Shown here: piece after piece, positions 26,336 to 33,753 of the stretch
Layout: the number at the start of each line of letters is the position of its first letter
Position numbering within the stretch: position 1 is the first letter of the stretch
Source of the DNA: VXNE01 sp965208745
Lineage (GTDB): Bacteria; Pseudomonadota; Gammaproteobacteria; Pseudomonadales; Azotimanducaceae
Direction: 5' to 3'
Assembly: GCA_965208745.1 (NCBI GenBank)
Contig: CBDBPN010000003.1
Location: 1,364,001 to 1,428,000 of the forward strand
DNA: 64,000 nt
The notes under the pieces: model-generated
What the model saw: the letters and a program-made list of their open reading frames with translations, nothing else
Told to the model about the DNA's origin: nothing
Databases searched by the model: none
Made by a program: the position numbers and the translations under genes

Positions 26336-26696
26336 ATGAGAGTCGAAGAGATCCAGTCTGGAAGTACGCTGATCCTGGTGATCTCCGGCAGGATCGACGC
26401 CTCCACCTCCGCCGAGTTCGAAACGCGCCTGGCCGGATGGACGCGGCCCGGCGCACTGGCCGCGGTAGTCCTGGACGCGGCCGACCTGACCTACGTCGCC
26501 TCCCGCGGCCTGCGCGCCATGCTGCAGGCGGCCAGGGCCCTGGCGACCAAGGTCGGGCCGCTTCTTCCTCTGCGCGCCGAACGAAAACGTGCGCTCGCTG
26601 CTCAAGGTCACCGGCTTCGATCAACTCCTCGAGGTACACGACACCCGCGCCGCCGCACTGGCGGCGCTGGAACACGCTGCCGACACCGACGATTGA
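26336..26696 (+). pseudogene. STAS-domain anti-sigma-factor antagonist with one frameshift
   Basis: The first frame gives MRVEEIQSGSTLILVISGRI..., VVLDAADLTYVASRGLRAML, the STAS fold with its phosphorylatable Ser. Near 26555 (GTCGGGCC) it goes out of frame. The natural C-terminus continues in the +1 frame as GRFFLCAPNENVRSLLKVTG and then FDQLLEVHDTRAAALAALEH to TGA 26694-26696. An intact protein would be about 120 residues, normal for SpoIIAA/RsbV-like antagonists. Either the gene is inactivated or the sequence lacks a base in the G run. Confidence 0.72.
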
Positions 26697-26729
26697 AACC
26701 GCCGTGCGACGACACGACGCGGAGCCCAA

Positions 26730-27612
26730 ATGCTGACCGGAAGCTGCCTGTGCGGAGAGATCGCGTTCGAGATCGATGGACCGGTGCACGCGCTCGGTCA
26801 CTGCCACTGCTCCATGTGCCGAAAGTTCCACGGCAGCGCGTTCGCCACGTTCGCGGCGGCCGCGCCGCCGGATTTCCGGTGGGTGCGCGGCGCGGAGCGA
26901 GTCAAGGCGTACGCGTCATCCCCGATGGGCTCCCGGCGTTTCTGCGGGCGTTGCGGGTCCGCCGTCCCAATGACCGGCGATGCCCTGCCCTTCGTGCTGG
27001 TCCCCCTGGGCAACGTCGCCGAAGACCCGGGCGTGCGTCCGGGACTCCACATGTTCACCGGTTCCATGGCGCCCTGGGACACCATCGTCGACGACCTGCC
27101 GCAACATCGCGAGCTGCCGCCGGAGTTCGCAGAGATGGCCATGGAGTTGGACCGGCCCGCCCGGGAACCGAGAACGCCTGGCGGCATCGGAGGAAGCTGC
27201 CTGTGCGGGGCGGTCGCGTTCGAGTTCGACGGCCCGCCCCTCAGGATGTACCACTGCCACTGCTCCCGTTGCCGGCGCGCCGCCGGAGCTGCCTACCAGA
27301 CCCTTCTGCGCGCGCCGCGGTGGCTTTCGCTGGCTTAACGGTGCGGACAGCGTCACCACCTTCCGGTTGCCCGGAACGCGTTTCGAGGTCGCGTTCTGCC
27401 GGACGTGCGGTGGCCGCACTCCGTGGGAACGCGATGACCAGGTGTGCGTTCCGGCCGGTTGCCTCGACAGCGATCCGGGCGTGAAGCCGACCGACAACAT
27501 CTTCACCGACTCGCGCGCCGCGTGGACCGTGCTGGACGAGCGCCTCCAACGCTGGCCGGAAGCCGGAGGCTGGAATCCACCGAAACAAGCACCCGGCTCG
27601 GCAACAGACTGA
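26730..27612 (+). pseudogene. Tandem double GFA-domain zinc protein with frameshift in second domain
   Basis: Two glutathione-dependent-formaldehyde-activating-enzyme (GFA/CENP-V) folds in one gene. Domain 1 has CLCG, CHCSMC and FCGRCGS zinc cysteines. Domain 2 has CLCG, CHCSRC and, after a frameshift, FCRTCGG. The first frame stops at 27338; the natural sequence resumes one frame over at about 27318 with GGFRWLNGADSVTTFRLPGT and ends ERLQRWPEAGGWNPP.... GFA proteins bind a CxxC-type Zn and are often annotated as formaldehyde or aldehyde enzymes without proof. Domain 1 is complete and may still fold. Confidence 0.75.
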
Positions 27613-27657
27613 GTTGCGACGGTCCGATCGGCCTTTCGGGCGACAGCGCCTCGTTCA

Positions 27658-27714
27658 TTGACAAGCGTCAACTCTTATGTCTATTGTACTGTCAACAAAT
27701 GAGACAATCTTGAC
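27658..27714 (+). promoter_or_regulatory. Promoter with TTGAC/GTCAA half-sites upstream of Xre antitoxin
   Basis: TTGACA at 27658 and TATTGT at 27682 form a sigma-70-like pair with an 18-bp spacer in an AT-rich stretch. Overlaid are four TTGAC/GTCAA half-sites (27658, 27667, 27691, 27710), including the palindrome TTGAC-AAGC-GTCAA. This suits autorepression by the Xre antitoxin whose ATG is at 27789. Confidence 0.55.
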
Positions 27715-27788
27715 GATACCCCGGTGCCGAACGGCGCCCCGGAACGCGTGACGTCCCGCGATCGGAGTTCGGATATGGAGGCTGAAGG

Positions 27789-28145
27789 ATGTCCGACACG
27801 GAAGAAAGGAACCCGGTGGCGGAAAGACTGGAGGCGCTGAAGACAAGGGCAGCGCTGCGGTCGGTCGACGTGGCCAGCATGTTGGGCACTACCCCCGAGA
27901 CGGTCTCAAGGTGGAACTGCGGACGAGCCTATCCGCGACGTAGCAGAGAGACCTTGCTGCTCGACCTCGAGTACATCGTTGAACGCCTGTCCGAGTTCTA
28001 TTCGGACCCCAAGGCGGCACGGGCCTGGCTCTACTCCAGGCACAGGTACTTCGAGGGTATCCGTCCGGCCGATCTCGTTCAGGAGGGCCGCACGCAGGAG
28101 ATCCTCGAAGCCATCCAGGCCATGGCCAATCCCACACATACCTGA
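27789..28145 (+). CDS. Xre/MbcA/ParS-family antitoxin
   Basis: 118 residues, preceded by GGAGGCTGAAGG. The N-terminal Xre helix-turn-helix is visible (RSVDVASMLGTTPETVSRWN). The C-terminal DUF2384-type toxin-binding domain has ARAWLYSRHRYFEGIRPADL and LEAIQAMA. Such proteins neutralise RES-domain NAD+-degrading toxins. The cognate RES gene begins 95 bp downstream but is truncated, leaving the antitoxin apparently intact. Confidence 0.83.
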   Translation: MSDTEERNPVAERLEALKTRAALRSVDVASMLGTTPETVSRWNCGRAYPRRSRETLLLDLEYIVERLSEFYSDPKAARAWLYSRHRYFEGIRPADLVQEGRTQEILEAIQAMANPTHT

Positions 28146-28240
28146 ACGCACAGGTCAGACTAACGAACCAGGCGTCCGCAACTCGAAGTTCGTAACAAAG
28201 AGGAACCAAAGCCGGAAACAGCCGGTTTGGCGTAGGCAGG

Positions 28241-28672
28241 ATGCCGGAACACGATCCCGACTTGCTGGAACGACTGGAGGGTTGCCGCCAGAACCCCTTC
28301 CACGGAACGGTGTATCGCGTGGTCTGGGCCGATCGCAGTCCGACAGAGGGAAGCAGCGTAGCCCGCGGCCGCTGGAATAGCCCCGACAACACGTTCGAGG
28401 TCCTCAACGGTTCATTGACGAGCGACGGCGCCGCGGCAGAGTTCGAGGCGTTCTGGTCGCTCTTCGAGCAGCGGCCGGACCGTCCAGCACTCAGGTGGAC
28501 GTTAACTGCGCGCCTGCGGCGTGTAGTTTCACTGGACTTCGGGCAGCTTGAGGGGCTGGGCATCCGACGGGCCGAGTACGCTCGGCGGAGCTATGCTCGC
28601 ACGCAGGAGATTTCGTCCGCTCTCTGCTACATGGGATGCCATGGGCTCATTGTCCCTTCGGCGCGATACGAC
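28241..28672 (+). pseudogene. RES-domain toxin, C-terminus replaced by tannase remnant
   Basis: 144 residues of RES fold: HGTVYRVVW, ARGRWNSPDNTF (Arg), SDGAAAEFEAFW (Glu) and GLIVPSARYD (Ser), the three residues that give the family its name; RES toxins degrade cellular NAD+. After ARYDC the family sequence stops. Within about 20 bp a different frame becomes tannase sequence, so a deletion has joined the two genes near 28672-28690. The present frame runs on into IS3 copy C. Activity is doubtful because the last beta-strands are missing. Confidence 0.75.
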
Positions 28673-28679
28673 TGCAGAA

Positions 28680-28778
28680 ACCGACGACACGAGCAGCCTG
28701 CTCGACGACGGCTTCGCGATGGCCACGACCGACACCGGTCACGAATCCCAGGACGATCCGTCGTTCTACCGGGACGAT
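28680..28778 (+). pseudogene. Tannase/feruloyl esterase, 5' piece interrupted by IS3 copy C
   Basis: Reads ETDDTSSLLDDGFAMATTDT then GHESQDDPSFYRDD, the region before the nucleophile elbow in tannase-family esterases. It ends at the GAT target duplication (28776-28778) and continues in frame at 30278 on the other side of the IS. The first ~120 or more residues of a normal tannase, including the signal peptide, are absent; the RES gene occupies that place. Confidence 0.75.
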
Positions 28779-29087
28779 TGAGGGGGTCCCGGTTCGTTGG
28801 ACAGTCCGAGGGCGGAGTTAAGGTGTACTCCGAGTGGTCTGATGCCCTCGATGAACGGACCCTGCCGACGCGCGGTGCCGATGTCAACGGCCTCGTCGAG
28901 GCGGCGGTGGTGGTGGTGTGGGAAGGCCGGTCGGTGACGACCGGAAGGACCCTTCCGGTCGTCGCCAACCCGTTCGCCGCGGCACTCGCCGTGTCACCCG
29001 AAGGGCCGCAACGCAGTGGAGGAGCCGCGCAGCGGCTTGACGCGGCGAGGGCCGTGGCGTTCCCGGCTGTCATGGCCCCCGCCCGGC

Positions 29088-29948
29088 TCACGCGGCGTCC
29101 TCCACGATGCCCCGGTAGACCTCGCCGGGCGTGCGGCCGCCCAGCGACGAATGCGGACGCGACTCCCCGTAGAAGCGGAACCAGGAGTCGATGACGCGTT
29201 CGGCGTCGCGGCCGTCGGCCAACTCGTGCAGGTACACCGCCTCGTACTTCAGCGAACGCCACAGCCGCTCGATGAAGATGTTGTCGAGATAGCGGCCGCG
29301 GCCGTCCATGGAACAGCGCGCGCCGCAGGCGCGCACCTTGTCGGTGAACGCGACGCTGGTGAACTGGGCGCCCTGGTCGGTGTTGAAGATCTCCGGCACG
29401 CCGAGGTGCAGCGCCGCCTCGAGCGCCTCGACACAGAAGGCGCTGTCCATGGTGTTCGACAGGCGCCACGACAGGACGTGGCGGCTGGCCCAGTCCATCA
29501 CGGCCACCAAGTGGAAAAACCCCTGCGAAACAGGGATGTGGGTGATGTCCGCGCACCACACCTGGTCCGGTCGGTCGATCACGAGGTCGCGCAGCAGGTA
29601 GGGGTACACGCGATGCTCCGGGTTGGCCGCACTGGTGCGCGGCTTGCGGTACACCGCCTCCATGCCCATCCGCCGCATCAGCCGCCGCACGCGGTGCCGG
29701 CCGGCGACCACGCCCTCACGGCGCAGGTGCCGCACCAACTGCCGGCTGCCGTAGAACGGATGTTCCAGATGCAACTCGTCCAAGCGGCGCATCAGCGCCA
29801 GGTTCGCCGCGCTCTCCCCCACCGGCTCGTAGTACTGCGACGAGCGGCTCAAGCCGAGCAGAGCACACTGCCGCGACAGCGACAGCCCACAGCCGCGATC
29901 CACCAGCGCGGCACGCTCCGAACGGCTCAGCGCGCCAACCCGCGCAGA
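29088..29948 (-). CDS. IS3-family transposase OrfB (copy C)
   Basis: 286 residues in the -1 frame after the slippery T run at 29948-29954. DDE residues are intact (WCADITHI, NTDQGAQF, NIFIERLW). It carries QGFFHLVAV where copies A and B have QGFFYLVAV. Confidence 0.93.
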   Translation of the reverse strand, partial: SARVGALSRSERAALVDRGCGLSLSRQCALLGLSRSSQYYEPVGESAANLALMRRLDELHLEHPFYGSRQLVRHLRREGVVAGRHRVRRLMRRMGMEAVYRKPRTSAANPEHRVYPYLLRDLVIDRPDQVWCADITHIPVSQGFFHLVAVMDWASRHVLSWRLSNTMDSAFCVEALEAALHLGVPEIFNTDQGAQFTSVAFTDKVRACGARCSMDGRGRYLDNIFIERLWRSLKYEAVYLHELADGRDAERVIDSWFRFYGESRPHSSLGGRTPGEVYRGIVEDAA

Positions 29949-30211
29949 AAAAAATCCCGTTCCACCGTCAGCTCGCCGATCTTCGCGTGCAGGTCCCGGA
30001 TCGTCGCCTCGTGCTCCGCACCGCGCTTCGAGCCGGGCTGCGAGAACACCTCGTCCAGACCCTCCACCGCCTGCCGCTTCCACGCGCCCACCTGGTTCGG
30101 GTGCACCTCGTGGCGCGCCGCGATCGCCTGCACCGGCTCCCGCTCCCGCAGCGCCTCCAGCGCCACACGCTTCTTGAACTCCGCCGTGAAACGGCGTCTC
30201 TTCCTGGCCAT
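29927..30211 (-). CDS. IS3-family transposase OrfA (copy C)
   Basis: 94 residues, identical to OrfA of copies A and B, starting at ATG 30211 and overlapping orfB through the frameshift window. Confidence 0.93.
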   Translation of the reverse strand: MARKRRRFTAEFKKRVALEALREREPVQAIAARHEVHPNQVGAWKRQAVEGLDEVFSQPGSKRGAEHEATIRDLHAKIGELTVERDFFLRGLAR

Positions 30212-30277
30212 CACAGTGTCTCCTCTCGACGCCGGAGTACACCTTAGCCAACTGTCCAAAAAACCGGGACCAGCTCA

Positions 30278-31471
30278 GATCACGCGAAGCTGAACTTCGG
30301 CTTCCGCGCGAACCACCTGACCACGCTGCTGGCGAAGCGCGTCATCGCGGAGTTCTACGGGCGACCCGTGGAACATGCCTACTTGTGGGGTTGTTCCAAC
30401 GGCGGGCGCGCGGCGCTGGTGGAGGCGCTGCGCTACCCGGACGACTATGACGGCATCATCGCCGGGGCTCCGGCGGTCGATTACGGGTCGGGGTTGCACG
30501 CCTGGGCGCTGGAGGCGACCCGCCACCAGCAGCGCAACCCGCTGACGCTGGACTCCGTGGCCCTGCTGGACGCCAACACCAGGCGCGCCTGCGACCTGAT
30601 CGACGGCGTGGCCGACGGCCTGGTCGGCGATCCGCGCAAGTGCACCGTCGAACTGCTCGAACTCGATGCCCTCGAGTGCGCGGGCGATCCCTCCCCGGAC
30701 TGCCTCACCGCGGGCCAGATCGAAACGGCACGCTACCTCTACACCAGGATCACCGACGCGTCGGGCGCCGTGGTGGTGCCAGGCGTCTATCCCGGCGCGG
30801 AACTCGGCGGCGACTTCCAGCTATGGGTCACCGGTCCGGTGCCGTTCCTGGACACGACCGCGAACGAGTTGAGCGCGCGGACGCTCGAGGCCGTGATGCA
30901 CCGGAAGCCTGGCTTCAGTCTCGACACCTTCGACGCCGTGAAAGACCTGCCGGAGCTGCGGGACACCATGGTGTCGGCGGCTGTCCCGGCGCCGGACTTC
31001 ACGCGGTTCCGGGAGAGCGGGGGCAAGCTGATCATTTACAACGGCTGGCATGACCATCCCTGCCGAGCCAGCGCGCTCGAGGACTTCCTCGCGAAGGCGC
31101 AGGACCTGAACGGCGCCGACGCGCTGGATGGGTACCTCCGTACCTTCATGGTCCCGGGCATGGTCCACTGCTGGGGCGGACCCGGCGCCTGGGCCGCCGA
31201 CTACATACAGGCCATCGTCGACTGGGTCGAGAACGACGTGGCGCCGGACCGGATCGTCGCGGAGCATCCCGGGGACTTCGGGTTCCTGGAGAGCCAGGTG
31301 GTCGTCGCAGGCAGGATCGTGAGCTGGAGCGAGGCCATCCTCGAAGCCGGTGCAGCGATCCCGGACAGGAAGCGATTCACGCGTCCGCTTTGTCCGTATC
31401 CCCAGTACGCGCAGTACCAAGGGTCGGGCGACACGGGCGACGCCGCGAACTTCGACTGCGTCGAAGACTGA
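30278..31471 (+). pseudogene. Tannase/feruloyl esterase family protein, 3' part
   Basis: About 397 codons continuing the 28680-28778 piece: HAKLNFGFRANHLTTLLAKR, then GCSNGG with the nucleophile Ser, GGKLIIYNGWHDHPC with the Asp, and MVPGMVHCWGGPGA with the His next to Cys. This is the CS-D-HC arrangement unique to tannase/feruloyl esterases, which hydrolyse aromatic ester bonds outside the cell. The catalytic residues are all kept, but the N-terminus is deleted and the IS separates the rest, so it is inactive as found. The 3' end is normal and the next gene starts 14 bp later. Confidence 0.82.
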
Positions 31472-31484
31472 CGGTAAGCCTCCG

Positions 31485-32243
31485 GTGACGACCGCCCGGG
31501 CACGGCACGGCGCCGATTACGACCGCTTCGCACGGGTGTACCACTTGCACTGGGGCTCGCATGCGACGCAGGTGTATCCGGTCCTGCAGCACCTGGTCCT
31601 CGCCCACCTACCCCGCCAGTCGGCCATCCTGGACCTCTGTTGCGGTACGGGGCAGTTGGCCGCGCTGCTCGCCGACGAGGGTTGTGCCGTGACCGGGGTC
31701 GACATCTCGGAACCCATGATCGAGATCGCCCGCGCGAACGCTCCCGGCGTCGAGTTCCAGGTCGGGGACGCCCGCGACTCCCTCCCCGAACGAGACTTCG
31801 CCGCCGCGTTCTCGATCTATGACAGCCTCAACCACCTGATGACGCTCGGCGAACTCGGGCGGGCATTCGGGAACGTGTACGCAGTACTGTCGCCCGGCGG
31901 TTACTTCGCGTTCGACCTCAACATGGCCGAGGGGTACGAGTCGCGGTGGAGGGGAACGTTCGCCCACGTCGAAGACGACCATGTGTGCGTGGTGCGGTCC
32001 TCCCACGATGTCGAGGAGCGAATCGGCACAATGGACATCACCCTCTTCGAACCGGAGGGCGTCTAGTCGAAGCGGACGGACCTGCGCCTCGCGCAACGCT
32101 GGTACGCACGAGACGACATCATGGACGCACTGCGAATGGTGGGGTTTTCGGACATCCGTTCGTTCGACGCCGGCAAGCCCATTGTGGCGGGCGGCCCAAC
32201 GTCCCCGGGTCGAACGTACTTCGTCGCACGGCGCGAACAGTGA
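31485..32243 (+). pseudogene. Class I SAM methyltransferase with in-frame amber codon
   Basis: From GTG 31485: AILDLCCGTGQLAALLADEG is the SAM-binding motif I, with VTGVDISEPMIEIAR next. At 32064-32066 a TAG follows FEPEGV. The same frame continues with convincing methyltransferase C-terminus (SKRTDLRLAQRWYARDDIMD, LRMVGFSDIRSFDA) to TGA 32241-32243. Relatives often have Trp at such a place (EG.WSR), so a TGG to TAG change is the simplest explanation. The 193-residue truncated form has the full SAM site but lacks the last strand. Confidence 0.75.
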
Positions 32244-32285
32244 ACGAGGAGTCCGCAGTTCTCGCGCCGAGGTGATGGGCGCGAG

Positions 32286-33716
32286 TCAGCCGGCGGCCGC
32301 CCTGCGCACTTTCAGTTCCTCGAGAATCTCCGCGTGCCGGCGTTCACTCAACCGATACATGCCCATGAAGCTCACGCCCACCGCGACGATCACCCAGAAG
32401 AGAGGGCCGGAGAGGAACAGGAGGCCGTTGAGCGCTTCCACCGGCACTTCACCCACCACGGCATTCTTCGGAAAGCCGATCACGTCGAGCCCGAAGCCGG
32501 CGATCAGACCGCCCACGCCCGACGTGGCCTTCATCGCGAACGTGCGTATGGAGAAGACGACCCCTTCGGACCGATGTCCGGTCCGGTACTCGTGGTCGTC
32601 GGCGACATCGACGAGCTGCGAGTCGATCACGATCGGGAGCAGCGCCCCGGGCACGTAGCTGAGCGTCAGCGGGGCGAACAGCGCCAGCAGCAGCCACGGC
32701 GAGTCATTGGCCGGAAAGAGGTCGACCATGCGCAGGACGTACGGTAGCCCGACCAGGAAGGCGCTCACGCTGCAGGACCAGATCAGGGTCCACTTCTTGT
32801 CGAGCCGCCTGGTCAACAACGCCGCCAGGGGAATGGCCACGAGTATCCCTGGCAGGGTCACGAAACGCTGTATGGTGAGCTGCTCCGTCGATATCTCGAA
32901 GACGTAGATGTAGGTGTAGGTCGAGACCGCGGCGATGATGCCGAAGGAGGTCGCCAGCACGAGCCAGCTCACGCAGACCGACAGGTAGGAACGGTTGGTG
33001 AGCAGGTTCCGCAGTTCGCCCAGGTACGCGCGCACGCGGATCTGGCGCGCGGGGTTCGGGTGCAGGTACGGGATCTGGTCCCGTGTGCCGAAGACGCACA
33101 CCATCAGGGACGCGACGATGATCACCGCCCCCGACGCGGCCAGTAAAGGGTAGCGGCTCTCGTTGAGCAGGCCGTTGCTGTACCCCTCCGTCGACGGGAA
33201 GACCACCAGCAGCAGGAGCACGCCGAACGCGACGCCGCCCCCCATCCCGGTGACCGCGTTGAAGCCGAAGATCGAGGTCCGCTCGTGGTAGTCCTCGGTC
33301 AGCTCGGCGCCGAGGGCCGCGTGGGGCACCGTGTAGAAGGTCTTGGCGACGCGTACCAGGATCATGAAGAGCAGGAACCAGGCGAACAACCCGGCCTCCG
33401 AGAGACCGTCCGGCGGCTGGTACAGGCAGTAGAAGGCGATCGCGAGGGGGAACGCCGAGAGGAACATCAGGGGGTGCCGGCGGCCCCAACGGCTCCGGAA
33501 CTGGTCGGAGAAGGCGCCGACGATCGGGTCCGAGATCCCGTCGACGACACTCGCGATGAGGAACACCACCCCGCACAGGCTCGCGGAGAGGCCGAGCACC
33601 TGGTTGTAGAAGAGCATCGTCGCGAAGCTGGCCGCGCCGACCACGGCCTCTTCGAGCGCGCCCGAGGAGAAAGCGAGCTTGGTGCGGAGCGCGAGGCGTC
33701 GCGACCGTTCGATCAT
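32286..33716 (-). CDS. MFS transporter of the GPH (glycoside-pentoside-hexuronide) cation symporter type
   Basis: 476 residues with about 12 membrane helices. GPH-family marks are VVDGISDPIVGAFSDQFRSR, WGRRHPLMFLSAFPLAIAFY and VPHAALGAELTEDYHERT. It should import a sugar-like or other small solute with Na+ or H+. Its start lies 37 bp after the stop of the molybdopterin dehydrogenase gene on the same strand, so the pair is probably one transcript: import and oxidation of the same compound. Confidence 0.87.
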   Translation of the reverse strand: MIERSRRLALRTKLAFSSGALEEAVVGAASFATMLFYNQVLGLSASLCGVVFLIASVVDGISDPIVGAFSDQFRSRWGRRHPLMFLSAFPLAIAFYCLYQPPDGLSEAGLFAWFLLFMILVRVAKTFYTVPHAALGAELTEDYHERTSIFGFNAVTGMGGGVAFGVLLLLVVFPSTEGYSNGLLNESRYPLLAASGAVIIVASLMVCVFGTRDQIPYLHPNPARQIRVRAYLGELRNLLTNRSYLSVCVSWLVLATSFGIIAAVSTYTYIYVFEISTEQLTIQRFVTLPGILVAIPLAALLTRRLDKKWTLIWSCSVSAFLVGLPYVLRMVDLFPANDSPWLLLALFAPLTLSYVPGALLPIVIDSQLVDVADDHEYRTGHRSEGVVFSIRTFAMKATSGVGGLIAGFGLDVIGFPKNAVVGEVPVEALNGLLFLSGPLFWVIVAVGVSFMGMYRLSERRHAEILEELKVRRAAAG

Positions 33717-33753
33717 CGCGGGAGCCGGGACAGGCGCCGCGCGGCGCGCCCGT

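Larger units (their letters stand above)
28779..30277 (-). mobile_element. IS3-family insertion sequence, copy C (1,499 bp, inverted)
   Basis: Inverted relative to copies A and B and of identical length. It is flanked by the 3-bp repeat GAT (28776-28778 and 30278-30280), so it is a simple insertion. It splits the tannase remnant. Small differences from the others: GGTCCCGG at the right-end repeat and a His for Tyr in QGFFxLVAV of OrfB. The tail palindrome is at 28936-28963. Confidence 0.95.

Noticed and set aside
32064..32066. TAG as pyrrolysine or programmed read-through
   Set aside because: Not at an active-site position of a known Pyl family; simple TGG to TAG mutation is more likely.
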